Of a stretch of 64,000 nt of DNA, positions 47,743-61,032 are shown piece after piece; positions within the stretch are counted from its first letter, which is position 1, and the number at the start of each line of letters is the position of its first letter. The notes below the pieces were generated by a model. The model was not told the origin of the DNA. It ran no database searches and saw only the letters and a program-made list of their open reading frames with translations. Position numbers and translations under genes: made by a program. Source of the DNA: Proteromonas lacertae (lineage: Eukaryota; Sar; Bigyra; Opalinata; Proteromonadidae). The DNA lies in assembly GCA_002245135.1 (NCBI GenBank), contig NGBS01000332.1:1-64000 (forward strand), given 5' to 3'.

Positions 47743-48414
47743 ATGTTATTAAATAAAAAGAATAAGGAACAGTTGATTGATAAGGATATTCCAGAAATTA
47801 TAAATTGTATCAAAACTTCATTTCTTAGAATAAGCAACTATGATATGTGTTTAGATAAAATAATTAGGTTAGATCTGAGTGATTTAGAAATTGATGATGA
47901 TTTTTTCGCATCATTCATTTCTTTGAGACTGACTGATTTGAAGGAAATAGTAGAGTTGGAGTTGAGTAGTATTTTTTTAATATTTCTTTATTGTTTAGAT
48001 AATAAACTCACATCTAAAAGTGTACAATTACTGTTAATTAATTTATCTTCATTTTCAAATCTTGAATATGTTGGATTAAATGGAAATGAAATAGGAGATG
48101 AAGGAATGAAACTACTTTCTTCACATTTATATTTATTAAGAGATTTTAATGATAATGTAAATTGTTCAAGTATTGTTGGTATTATCTATAATGAAATAGA
48201 AATGGGGTTATCTTCAATTGGATTAATACATCTATTAGATAATTTTAAGAGTATGTACTTAAGAGAATATGAAAGAATCAATTTACTTAATTTAAGTGAT
48301 AATAAAATAGATTCAAAAGGAATAAAATATTTGATGAGTTTTATAGAAAATAACCATATCAACAAGTATTTCATTCATAGTATTATTATAAATTTAATGG
48401 TTGTTAATAGATAA
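47743..48414 (+). CDS. Leucine-rich-repeat protein (RNase-inhibitor-like LRRs)
   Basis: ATG at 47743. LRR cores are visible: IIRLDLSDLEIDDDFFASF, VELEL then NNNKLTSKSVQLLL, LEYVGLNGNEIGDEGMKLL and INLLNLSDNKIDSKGIKYL. The spacing is that of RNase-inhibitor-type repeats used in protein binding. A 33-nt stretch (GTAGTA...TTTAG, about 47967-47999) is in frame and has no stop, so the frame runs through it. Removing it repairs an LRR (VELELNNNKLTS), so I read it as an intron. The 3' end after NNHINKY is uncertain; another small intron is possible there. Confidence 0.6.
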   Translation: MLLNKKNKEQLIDKDIPEIINCIKTSFLRISNYDMCLDKIIRLDLSDLEIDDDFFASFISLRLTDLKEIVELELSSIFLIFLYCLDNKLTSKSVQLLLINLSSFSNLEYVGLNGNEIGDEGMKLLSSHLYLLRDFNDNVNCSSIVGIIYNEIEMGLSSIGLIHLLDNFKSMYLREYERINLLNLSDNKIDSKGIKYLMSFIENNHINKYFIHSIIINLMVVNR

Positions 48415-48543
48415 CCCTGGGTTTGTCATCAACAAGAAAAGTAACAAAATTTGAAGATATAGAATAACTATGAATATAATAATAAACGAAAACACTCAAT
48501 AAAACGAATATATTCAAACAAACACACATTTAATTATTGTTAA

Positions 48544-51500
48544 TTATTCTTTTTTTGATTCTTCACCTTTTCTAATTTCATCATCTTTAGGAGTTTCTTT
48601 GGAATTATCTTTCGGGGTTTCTATTTCTTCTATTGAAGTAGATTCTATTTTTCCTTTTGTTTCTGTTGATTTTGTTATTGAATCTAAACGAAAATGTAAT
48701 GGAGAAGGAGGAGGTGGAATTACTTTATTATTCATTGAATATGATAATGGTGATGACCTTGCAATATCGTCATTCTTTCTACATAATTCTATTTCTCTCT
48801 AATAACAATAAATAAATAATAATAAAAATAAATACCAAATCAATTGAATTCTTTCTCATATCACAAAATGGAGATAAAGGAATTAAATTATTAATAATTT
48901 TGTTTTTATTAATATAACTCTCTTCTATATCATCTATTACATATTCATGATCTTCAGATGTGTTGGGAATGTGGAGTATATTCTTATCTTGAGTATTTAT
49001 ATTTGGATGAATCATTTCATCGAATTGTGGACTATAAAAATATAATCATGAAATAATAGTATATACTTTTCAGTAAGGAATAATCTACAATCTTCATCTA
49101 TTACATAATCTTTAGAATTTACTAAATTTATTCCTACAAATGGTTCAATGATTATTATATTTGCACTGCTATTTAATTTTGTACTTATTTTACCACTTAA
49201 TAATATATAATATCCATTTAATTCTGGATTTTCTCCTTTCTTATACTTCACTAAACTTCCTTTTTCTATAATTTCATTCAACTATTAATTTCATTATATA
49301 TATATATATATATATATACATTTATTTCACTTACACCTTTGAAATCAGGTAAAATTTCACTTGCTACTTTCTTTGCAACAAATTTACAGAATGAAAATTC
49401 TAAATCTGGATATTCTCTCATCTTCTCATTAAATTCATTCAACGGAAAACGAAATGCAACAGCTTGTGTAGAAGTAACAGTGACAGTGTAAAATCTAACT
49501 TTTCCACTTAATGAAGATAATGTACCAAAGATATGACCTGGATAAATAACACTCCTAATATCCTCACTTTCTGTTTCATTTTCGTCTTTTTCCATGTTTT
49601 GATTTACACCTTTTAAATCACCCAATGAAGATAATGAATTATCAGAATCTGGATATTCACTAGATCTTGATCTAGTGAATGTACTTGTATTATCTGAGAC
49701 TTGTCTTTTGAATAAATTTGAATTTAAAGCACCATGTTCTTCTTCTATTAATAAATATAAATAAATAAATTATAATTAATATACTATGCAAATTTCTTAT
49801 CGTCTCATTTTTTAAATCATCATCATCATTATTTAACACTTTTCGAAAATTCTGATTGAATGTAACTTTGGCTGTTCCTCTTTGCATAATTAAAAAACCA
49901 TCAGATGGATGACCTTGAGCAAATATTGTCTCATTTAATTCATATTCATTTATTCTAACCAATTTTGCTAATTTTTTTATGATTGCTTCAGATTCTGATC
50001 CTATGTTGTAAAATATTGGATTTCTCATCATCATTTCAATAGGAGTTATTGGTTTTATTTCAGTTAATCGATGATTTGTAACAATATGAGCTTTATCTAA
50101 CATTTCTACTATTCTTTCATATTCTTTCTCTTCTAGATCTCCAGTTTCAACGGATTTTTCACAAGCACCATCCAACTTCTTTAATACGATATCTACAGCC
50201 TTAATTGTTTGAATTTCAGGGATTATATCTTTATAAATTCTATTTAATTCATTTAAATAATCAATCGCTTTATCAATATCTTTACGAACAGAACCATACA
50301 CACTGAAAGCAATACTTTCTTCTTTACTTAAAAGTGTAAAAAATCTCTTCTTTGCTACACGATAAGCAGCGATAAAACCAACTGTAACTTCCCATGCTGT
50401 AGTAACTTCATAAATTAAATATTTTCTAGATAACCAATTAACTAATGGATATTTTGACAATGATTCTAAAAATGAGAATGGCTTGATTCTTCGAGCTATT
50501 TCATCCCATTGTTTCATACAATCATCATCATCTTGATGTAATAATAATCGATCTTGTACTGTAGCATTTTCTTCTAATAATATTAACAGTGAAGGTTTTG
50601 ATAATAAACCATCAATATTCTGTTTCCAATATCTATTTAATAATATATATATATATATATATACACTGCTCTTACGGTATTTAATAATTTCTTTCTTGCC
50701 ACTCCAATTGCATCAACATTATTGGATGATATGTCTTTAATATTTGATTTATATTGTAACTATTAAATACATAATATATTTAAATATATTATACTCTTTT
50801 ATGAGCATCTGTTTTATGATCATCTTTTCTAAGTTTTGGATATTCTTCAGATAAATCAGGAATAAATGACCAAACAGAATCCCAATTAGCAAATATACAC
50901 AATTTCCTTTGCTACTTATAATAAATAATTATAATTTTTTTATACCAATAAGTTTTGAACTCTTCCTTTTATTTTATCATAAAATTGTCTCATTACTCCA
51001 TTGTATATTTCCTTCTCAAATAATGGCGATCTTGTCATTCCTAATGCTTTTACTATTAATCCACTAGTTGATCCATTGATAAATGTTGTTAAAAATGCAA
51101 TTCCACCAACAAAAAATACATATTTTTTACCAATATCCTATTTAGATAATTATTATTCTTATTATACTTTATCAATAGTATCTTGATGTGATACAACTAA
51201 TGCTAAAACTAGAGCCATTGCTCCTCTTAAACCAGAATATGATATTACAATTGCTTCCTGCCAATTTATACCATAACCAAATTTCTTTAATGGATAACTA
51301 TATATATAAAAAATAATATATAAATGAACATACTAAAATACTCCTATCATGACAAATCTTAATACATTTATAAATAAAAAGAATAATATCAAATATAACC
51401 AATCATAACCATCTATCGATTCATCTAAAAATGATTGTTTCATTATAATAGCACCTGTTATTACAAATATCACTGTATTAGCCATATAGGAAAATACTTC

Positions 51501-52402
51501 CCAAAAATGATTCATTATTTTCTCTTCATCACTTTTCATTGATTCAAAACTACTTAATACTATACCATAAGTTACTAACGTTATTACTCCACTCACATCA
51601 CAGTAATATTCACTTATATAAAATGACATATATGTTAAAACAACTGTTAATACAACTTGACATATTGAATCTCGGATTGTTGACATTAATATATAACAAA
51701 TAAAACCTGTTAATAAACCAATAGCTACTCCTCCTAATGATAATTGAAAGAATGTACCAATCGCTTCACCTACACTTGAATCAATACCTTTAAAAAATGT
51801 GAAAAACACTTGAAAACCAACCATTGCTGTTCCATCATTCAATAATGATTCACCTTCTACTAATAAATTAAGTTGATGAGGTGCACCTAGTTCGTGCAAT
51901 AGTGATACAACTGCTACTGGATCTGTTGCACTGATTATTGAACCAAATGTAAAACAACAATACCAACCCCAATTATAAGGAAAGACATAATGAGCATAGA
52001 GTGCTACAAATACTAACGTAAATACGACACCAGGACCAGCTAAAAATAAAATCTATTCATCATATTCTATATATTATACTTGAATAAACGATTTTCTCAT
52101 TGTATGAAAATCAGCATTTATTGCACTGTCAAATATTAATGGAGGTATGAATATATATAAAAGTAAGTGAGGGTTCATGGTACGCCAGATATCAAGATTT
52201 CGTTCTATAACTCTAACAAAATAATAATAATCAAATACTCAGATCCTTCAGCTATGCTACTATACACTATTCCTACTAAAAATAAAACCACTGTGTAGGG
52301 AACTGGAAGGATCTTACCATATACTTTTATAAGTATCCCTATAAACAACGAGATGAAGAAAAATATTGCAGCTTCAGCACCACTTAATTCAGCCATCGCC
52401 AT
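48544..52402 (-). CDS. CPA1 Na+/H+ exchanger with cyclic-nucleotide-binding-like tail (SOS1/SLC9C-like, about 1100 aa)
   Basis: About 14 exons from ATG 52402 (MAMAELSGAEAAIFFFISLF). The membrane domain has IFIPPLIFDSAINADFHTM, LAGPGVVFTLVFVALYA, SIISATDPVAVVSLLHELGA and VEGESLLNDGTAMVGFQVFF, with the ND pair of electroneutral exchangers. The cytoplasmic part is long, with coiled segments, then IFAQGHPSDGFLIMQRGTAK and YPGHIFGTLSSLSGK, which look like a cyclic-nucleotide-binding fold. A proline-rich, acidic end follows (VIPPPPSPLH). This is the layout of plant SOS1 and sperm-type exchangers; I see no voltage sensor. It exports Na+ or H+ at the plasma membrane. Confidence 0.85.
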
Positions 52403-53055
52403 TTTATAAAAACAATGAATGACACGATCTGAGTTTTTCGAAATTGAAGAAATTATTTATTTGAATAACTCTATGAATTGAGAGTAAAACTTGGAAATTA
52501 TTTGATCCAATCAATGTTTAAATCATTATATACGAGTATGATAGATAAAAATGGTTATACATAAAAATAGAAGTGATATAGGAATTACGCTTAATATGTA
52601 TCGTATTTTTGATCTATAATGCATTAGACTATATGTAATTGAAAATCTAAAGTGTTATCTAGATAATTATATGAATAAATTAACTTGTATTTTCTTTCTT
52701 TCTTGTATTTAATTTTACTAATAAATACATTAATATCAATAAAATAATTATGGATAATATCAGAACAGATATTTAATTAAACAGATCTTATCTGTTTTTC
52801 TTCTGAAATTTCATTCAGCTCAATTCTTCCAATTGATGAAAATGTTTCTAGAAATGATTTTTATCATATTTATATCATGCAGTCGCTTTACAGTAACATC
52901 AAATATACTTCCACATCAGATGGTAGTATTAAGGATAGTATATCATTTACAAAAAATTTAGCATTTTTCTGTTTTAATATGAAAATAGAGTCGTTTTATG
53001 TGATGTTTAGTTATTTCAGTATAGTGATCGCATTTTTGAAGAATTAATAAACAAA
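52403..53055. other. Intergenic region between divergent exchanger and surface-protein genes
   Basis: No gene that I can support; AT-rich, with no clear regulatory site apart from a CCAATCA at about 52507-52513 close to the exchanger start. Confidence 0.4.
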
Positions 53056-56000
53056 ATGTTAGTTTTAGGTATTTGAAAATATAAGATATAAATAGTTACA
53101 TTAATTCTGTATGTGTTTGCAGAAAATGATTTTGATTATTCAAATCAAAATCCTAATTATGTTGTTGGTGAAACAATAATATCAAATACTCCAAATATCA
53201 GATCTAATGGAGGTGTATTTACGATAAAACCTGCTTTGAGTAAAGGCCTATTACTTGATTCAACAAGTGGTAGAATCTCCGGTACTCCTGAAGAAGAAAA
53301 TCTTGAAATATATACTGTAACACTAACCAAACAGGATGAAACTAAATTAAGCACTGTATTAGACATGAAGAGTATATAGTCAATAATTTATTATAGTATA
53401 TGGTATACCGACAATATTATCCTGTGAAATAAGTGAATTAAATATAGTTGACAATTTAACAGATTCATTTGAATGTAAATGTGATAGAAAAATAGAAAAT
53501 TGGTCAATATCTTTTCAACCATTAGGAAGTTACAATATTTCAATATCTGAAAATGGAATATTATCATTCAATAACTATTCACCAATTGATAAATTAATGT
53601 ATGTAATAGAATGATATAATATATAAATAGAATAACAATCAAAGCTAAAAATCCTTCAAATGAAAGTGGAATAACAACAGATATAATAATATCCAAAATT
53701 CCATATGAATATAAAGCAGGATTGAATATTGAAATAGACAAAATAAATGAATTTAGTTGTGGTTATGATAAAATCAGTAAAGTTTATAACCGTTTAAATA
53801 CAGTAATCGATAATATTAATGCTTTAAATGGAGATAATACTTATGTAATTTGGGATGAAAAATTGAAATATTATTTATCAACAAATCACATTGAATATTG
53901 GAATTTCACCATAAAAGGGTTGATATATGTGAACAATGAAGGTGAATATACTTTTATGACTAATTCTGATTATTCATTCTATAAAGTGTATATTGATGAA
54001 GTAAATGTATTTAACTCAACAAAATTCAATTATACAAAAGACAATAATGATTATTATGGATTTTGTAGTTTATGGGAATATTCTGAATCATCAAATAAAG
54101 TTATGTTAACATTTGGTTATCATGATTTTGAGATGAGAGGATATTATAGTAAAAAACAAAAAGAATGTTATTTTGATGATAATGATAATAATGAAAGATG
54201 TTCAGATAAATTTGATTCATCCAGTTATAGATTAAAAATGAAATGGATAAAACCAACTGCTAGTATAGAAGAATCAATTCCATTTTATCAATCTAAAACC
54301 TCCTATAAACCAGTTTCTAATTTAAAATTTGACAGTAATTATTACAGTGTTCCAATGAATAGTTATTTTGAAATTCCTTTCAAATTTGATAGAGGAAAAG
54401 CAAGTGAATGTTTTGGAGGCAGATCCATTATCAATTGATTTAGGTAAAAATATACTGAAAGGTAAAATCAATTCCAAAGTGTCAATAAAAATGTATTGTA
54501 AGACAAGTACTTCAACAACTAATACAGTTTCTATAACTATTGATATAACCAATAAATATATGAAAGGGATAGTTGGATATTATTTAAAAACTAACAATTT
54601 CAATCAATCAAATGTTAATCCATATACTTTATCCAGTGACAGTATGAATATTGAAATGATCAGATTAGAAGAAGGAATAAATCATCCATATAGAAGTGAT
54701 AATAGTTTATGGGATGGTTTAACACCTAATTTAGAAAGCGAATTTGGTGTTAATTGGGAAGGATATTTAAGAATAGATGATGATGATGATGATGATATTT
54801 ATTTCTTCAATTTAACATCTGTATATGGATCTTGGTTATTTATTGATAATAATGAAATAATAAACCATAGTGGAAATCATCAATGGATTTCAAAAAGTAA
54901 ATCAGTTGAATTAAATACAGGTTATCATTTGATTCGAGTGAATTACATGAAATATGTCAATGAAAATGGAATAGAGTTATATATGAAGAAAGGAGTGGAT
55001 GGTGTATATAAAGAATTGAATGATTATTTATACTATATTCCAAGAGATGATTTTGAGTATATTAATAGTTATGTTGTATTAGTAAAAGATAAACAAATAG
55101 ATGATATATATCCCAATATTCATGTGAATGGTTTAATAAGTGAATGTAAATCATATCCATTATTACCAAATGGTATAAAATTGACTGATTTATGTTCTAT
55201 ACATGGAATTCCCCAAATAGAATCTGAAATGAAATCTTATACAATAAGTGGTAAATTGAATAATGGTAGTATAGTAACCAGCATGATGCAGATGAGTATA
55301 GTTAATGAAATAACACCACAAGGTATTCATTTAATAGATTTAGATAATATTGGTGTAGTTTATTATGATTGGTTGAATTTGACATTAGGAGAAGAAAGAC
55401 ATTTTTCAATTGAAGTTGATAGTGGAATAGTATCGAATTATGATATAAAAAGTGAGATTGATGGTTGTACTTTTAATAAAACAACAAATATTTTGACAAT
55501 TACACCAAGAAACCTATTGCATTTGTCTGAGTTTGTAATAAAAGCATATTATAAAGGTAGTAAAATACCTATTATCAAAACATTATTTGTAAATGTAATA
55601 CTAGGTGGATGTTTAGAAAATGAAGAAATAGTTTATTTTAAATTGGAAGCAGATGATGATAAAAGAACTGGATATTTAAAATATAGATTTATGAGTTTAG
55701 ATCTATCACCAATAACTGATGAAATAATGATTGAACTTACTTCAGCTGAAGTATATTCTGAAAGAATTTGTTTAATTCCAGGTGATTATAAATTAGAAAT
55801 AGATAATATTTTTTTAAATACATTATATGATGGAAAAGTTTTAATCTATACAAATGGAATGGTTGTTGATAGTTTAGTAGTTGCTAAAGACAGTTATAAT
55901 ATTTATCAAATTACTACTGAGAATGACAAACCCATATTAGAATATAGTAAAAATAAATACGAATATTTCTTAAGTGATAATATTTCAATCATTCCAACTA

Positions 56001-59000
56001 CAAAATTTGTGAGAATATGTGAAATATCTCCCAAATTACCAAGTTGTCTTAGTTTAAATACTTCATTATGTGTAATTACTGGAAAAGTAAATGAATCATT
56101 GCCAGAAACACAGTTTACTGTAAAAGCAATTGGAGTGAATGGAATAACAATAAGAAATATAAATCTTACATTACATGATGATAATATATTTAATACATGC
56201 TATAAACAACAAAAATCAGTTGTTACAATTATAATCAATGTTGATGAAAATTATTATTTTTATCAATTGTGGGAATACAAATTATATAAGAAAAATATTG
56301 AATATAAAGATGATGCAAATCCATTAATATATTTAAATGGAAATAAGGAAGGATGGTTAAAAGATAACATTTATGAATATAATTATTGTATTGATGAAGA
56401 TGTTTATACATCTATTTATTATTGTGATGATAAATTTGGGTATGAAAATAGTTTTATTGATGTATTAGTGAATAGCATTCCTGTGACAAGAAAATCACTT
56501 ATGAAAGACGAAAAAGAAGGAGTTGATTATTTCAATGCAATATCTGATTATAATTATAATACTGAATGGGAATATTCAAGTGAATATGAAGATGGTTGGG
56601 ATGTTATTGATAAAGCAAGTGGATTATGGAAAGATTCAAGGTTGAGTGAAATAGAAGGAAGAATAAGTGGAAATGTAGTTTATATCCGAAAGATAGATTC
56701 ATTCACTGATTTAGACAAATATAATGCATTTTCGTTTAAAGTGAGTTATATTAGTGGAATAATAATACAAATAAACGGAAAAGAGATATTTCGAAACAAT
56801 TTACCAGATGGTGATATAACTCAAGATACAATGGCAAATAATATGTTTGATGCTGTGATTGATGAAGTGTTTATATTACCATTGTCATTTTTAGAAGAAG
56901 AAAAAATAATAATAACAATCGAATTACATAAACACGAAAAAGAAACTAAATTTCCTAAGATAAAAACATATTTATTAAGAATATTTGGAAGTGAAAAAGA
57001 TTGTTTGATATTAAACAAATACACAAATCCAGTAACTGAAACAAATATTGATGAGTCTTACAATTATTATACAATTAAATATGCATTTGATGAAAATCCA
57101 AATTCTGAGTTTTATACACAAACATCTATTCCAGGATGGTTAATAATGAGATTTAAAGATCATTTCCATTCTTATTTTAATCAGTTTAGTATTGATGTAG
57201 AAGATAAAAATCAAGGAACTCCTGCTGATTTTACTTTATCTGGATATGATGATAGAAATCACAATTGGAGTGATATAGCAGAATATAAGAATATTACATA
57301 TCCAGAAAATAGAAGAAGAGTGTTTTCAAACTATAATATTTCAAAACAATATAATGCAATTAGAATGGACATAACGATGCTAACTAATTATTCTAGAATA
57401 TTAAGGGTATATGATATTAATTTCAAATTATGTCCTATAAAATATTGTGAAGCTACAAGTTTACTTCCTAAAACTATAAGTGGAACTGAAATAACAATTC
57501 CATGCAATAATCAAACTTTAGAAGGAGAAAGAACATTCTATTGTAGAAATGACAAGAAATGGATAGAATTATTTTCAACATGTGAAGAATTACCAACACT
57601 TATTTATCAAGAAAAGGAATATATATTCAAAGTAGGACAGTATTATAGAGATATTAGTTTATTTAGTGTGTCAGGAAAAGATATTTACTATTCAATGTCT
57701 CCCAAAATTGAAGGATTGGAATTGGATAAAAATACTGGTTTAATATCCGGTGTAGCAAAGATAGAACTGAAGAAGCAAACAATTAATTTCAGTGTTATTG
57801 ATAAGCATTCTATTGGTAGACTGTTTATAGAAATGAATATTGCTGTATTACCTTCAGATAGACTTGTATTATTATGGAAAAACATAACAAAATTAGAAAT
57901 AGGATATTATTATAATGATTTGAGATTATTTAATTTATCTGGAAGGAATATAACATACTCAGTCGATATGCTACCAAAGGGTTTAGAAATGAATGAAACA
58001 ACAGGTTTAATAAGTGGAATGAGTGTTAGATCTATTATCATGTATTCTACAATTACAGCTAAGAATCAATTTGAAGTAGTTTTTGATTTGCCACTAGAAG
58101 TACAATCATCTTCTCATCTTGTAATAATAGAATATGAAAAAGAAGTAAATTTAACATTTGGAATGTATTATGAAAATTTACAACCATTTAAGTGTAGTGC
58201 TATCTCAATAAGATACAAAGTTGAACCAAAATTACCTGATGGATTGGAAATATATGGTTATACTGGAATAATTAGTGGGAAAATAAATGTAGAACCACCA
58301 AGTGTAGAAACCTATACATTCATATGCGAATCTATGCCTGATAGAATATCAAAAACAATCACATTCTATTATCAATATTCAATAGAACCAATAATAATCT
58401 CACATATTGAAGAATTAACATTAGAAGGAGGTAAAGAATATAACAATATTACATTAGGAAGAATAACAGGAAATAATCTATTTTATAGAATATCTCCTGA
58501 TTTACCTTCTTCAACAACATTGAAACTGAATAATTCAAATGGAATAATAACTGGTTATATTACTCGAGAATTTCAAGCAATGAATTTAACCTTAATAATA
58601 AGTGGTAGTGGAAAACAATTGTCATTTTCATTTATGTTATATTGCTCAATGCCAAATTATCCAATAATAGTTCCATCTACAAAAATATCAAAAATGAGAT
58701 ATATATTTGGAAATATAATTAAAACATCCTATTTATTCATATCTGCTGGAACAAATCTAGAAATAACAGTAAGTCCAGATTTACCAAAAGGAATGATATT
58801 AGATTCTAAAACAGGTGAAATATATGGATTACCTTCAGTATATGTAGATAAAAGAAATTATACATTTGTAATAAAGAATCCTCCATCATCGAATATAGAA
58901 TTTGTAGATGTAGAGATAGAATTAAAAGTAATCTATTGTGAATCAGATTCTGGATTTCCTAAATCATCAGCTGATATAAGAGGAAGAGAAATTTCCATAA

Positions 59001-59251
59001 AATGTGGAGGATTGAAAAGTGGAGTGAAAATAAGAAAATGTAAATTAAATAAAGAGAATAATGGAATATGGAGTGAAATAGATGATAGTGATTGTAAGAT
59101 AAACAGTGGAGCAGTGATTGGAATTGCAATTAGTTGTGTATTTGTTGGAATAATGGTAATATTGATGGTGATATTCTACTTATTAAAATCAGGAACGTTT
59201 AGAAAGAAAGCTAGATCTTCATCTTTAGTTGATAATGAAAAGATGATTTAA
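53056..59251 (+). CDS. Second PA14/Ig-like surface protein (about 2035 aa), one apparent frameshift
   Basis: Exons 53056-53068, 53096-53371, 53397-53598 and 53631-59251; introns of 27, 25 and 32 nt. The joined start MLVLVTLILYVFAE is a signal peptide. Then come Ig-like modules (LLLDSTSGRISGTP), PA14-like modules (YWNFTIKGLIYVNNEGEYTF), a module shared with the 15881-21665 protein (IIIQINGKEIFRNNLPDGDI), and more Ig-like units (LELDKNTGLISGVA, LEMNETTGLISGMS). Sushi-like Cys modules and one TM near the end (IAISCVFVGIMVILMVIFYL) complete it. The frame shifts once near 54408-54420 (TTTTGGAGGC); after it 1600 residues are open. Confidence 0.82.
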
Positions 59252-59522
59252 TTATAATATTATTTTTCTTTTTATTTCATTAATCCCTTGCGTATTTTTG
59301 TTAAAACGACTCTGTAATATAGGATAAATAACAATTTCCTATTCAGTAATTCAATTCTTTCAATATTAAAGCTTAATAATAGTGTGAGGAGAATGTTATA
59401 CCTGTAAAAGAGTTTGAAGTATTTGACTGCTAATTAAGTCATTAAACCATCCTATCTAGATTGTTTTTATAAAATATCTATTTGACATTTGATATTATTC
59501 ACTTGCAATAATAAATATAGCA
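59252..59522. other. Short spacer
   Basis: Nothing recognisable; marks the change from compact host genes to the right accessory patch. Confidence 0.4.
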
Positions 59523-59823
59523 ATGAACAAAGAATCAGAAATAATATTAAATGAAATAGTAGATAACAATAGAAAATACATCATCGTCTATGGTTGGAAG
59601 AAAACTAACGATGGTAAGAGCTACAAGGATTTACACCATGAATTTATTATGGAAGATTTGATGAATTATTTAACAAAGAGTAAAATTTATAATTTAATTT
59701 TAGGCGATGATTATTTAATTAAGTATGGAACAATTGAAGAATTTGGTGAACAAGAGTATAATTTTAGGAAACGCTATTGTCATTCGTGTCAATGACAAAG
59801 ATCAACCAGTAGATGATGATTAA
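59523..59823 (+). pseudogene. Small gene of unknown family, frameshifted
   Basis: From ATG 59523 the frame reads ... YIIVYGWKKTNDGKSYKDLH ... KYGTIEEFGEQEY. At about 59758-59766 (GTATAATTTTAGG) it shifts by one base into LGNAIVIRVNDKDQPVDDD and stops at 59823. Without the shift it would end at 59795 with no good ending. Family not recognised. It lies next to mobile-element debris, so it may come from the integrated element. Confidence 0.4.
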
Positions 59824-59975
59824 CAATCTGATAATGAGATGGTAAAGGAGGTTGTATTTAATACTTGGGGAGTTAATACAAACATTATTACTATAAAAAC
59901 AATTGATTTTAAAGGATAAAAATTTATATATTATAAAATTATATTATATTGAAATTGGTGTTTGTTTGGGTTATA

Positions 59976-60102
59976 TTACGTATAACTATATAAAAATGAT
60001 GATTGTTGTGGATCAGTAGCATCATATTTTCTTATCCATTCTATTAGCTCCGCTGTCATTTTATCCATTAATTCTTTTTCTTGTTCTTCTAAACTTAATT
60101 CA
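59976..60102 (-). pseudogene. Short coding remnant beside a MITE
   Basis: Minus-strand codons read ELSLEEQEKELMDKMTAELI and end SSFLYSYT-stop at 59976. The stretch looks coding (charged helix) but has a stop directly upstream and lies 15 bp from the MITE at 60118. Probably the tail of a gene broken by insertion or decay. Confidence 0.35.
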
Positions 60103-60117
60103 TGTTATGTTGGTTTA

Positions 60118-60745
60118 TGTTGTTCCTGTTGTGAGTCGTTGAGCTAAATGCGCCGTTGTGAGTTAAGAAAACTTTTTTCAATTCTAAAATGATAGTGTGT
60201 GGTTTGATGGCGAGTTATATGCAAATATAATCTTACTTTGTCATATAAGCTACATCTGCGATATATATTTTTTTGAACTTTATCCCAACATATTGAAAAC
60301 AATTATAATTTTATTTTTAATTTTTTTGCTTCAATCACTACTAGAGTAAAAAATACATTAGTTTAAGCAATTAAATCACACATATTTAGATGTTAAGACA
60401 CTTAAATCGAAAAAATAAAAAATCTATTCAAGCCTCATTCAAGCCTGTTTTTTCAAAATAAATTTAAGCAGGTAAATGCAATAAGTAGGTATTCCTTTTC
60501 TATTTAAAACCTTTATCCCGATGTCTACTATTGTTATAAGCTTTTAAAATAATATAATAATAAAAAGTGTTTCCAGTACAGGAACCTAAACACGACTATA
60601 TGATATTAGGCCAACGTAACTATTTTGGAAAACAAAGTGTTGATTAGTAATATTGAAGGGGCAGAGGTTACGTTTATGATATTAGAATTGAAAAAAGTCT
60701 TCTTAACGCTCAACGGCGCATTTAGCTCAAAGGCGCACAACAACA
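60118..60745. mobile_element. Second MITE (about 628 bp), related to the one at 6208
   Basis: Outer arms GTTGTGAGTCGTTGAGCTAA... (60128-60187) and the reverse complement of 60682-60741 match over about 60 bp, including GAGCTAAATGCGCCGTTG. The left end begins TGTTGTTCC like the first MITE. The inside also shares sequence with it: TGTCATATAAGCTACATCTG (about 60239-60258) against TGTCATATGACCTACATCTG at 6331-6350, and a centre with CAAGCCTCATTCAAGCCT. No clear target duplication found. Older or more diverged than the first. Confidence 0.75.
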
Positions 60746-60834
60746 TATACTAAAAGTAGATATAGTTTCTTAAATACAATCATATTATACTGTATTGATA
60801 GAATGAAATCTTCTATCAAATGTAATAAGAGTAA

Positions 60835-61032
60835 TTAATTAAACTTTGACAGCATTATATTCATTTCTAAATGTTCAGGTGATAAGCAAGATCTTTGTCC
60901 ATTACTTAACATTCCTGTGAGTGATAATATTCTTTCCACTTCATAGGAAGTAGCTTGTGCACTTAAAAACTTATGTGCAATTCTGTAAATCTTTTGAAAT
61001 CGTGATTGTAAATGTGGAATTGAATAATCCAT
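60835..61032 (-). pseudogene. hAT transposase C-terminal dimerisation-domain fragment
   Basis: IAHKFLSAQATSYEVERILS followed by LTGMLSNGQRSCLSPEHLEM and NIMLSKFN is the hAT dimerisation signature ('PA.S...ER.FS..G.....R..L.PE....L'). Only about the last 60 residues remain. On its 5' side the sequence joins directly into a fragment copy of the gene at 3968-4459. Confidence 0.75.
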
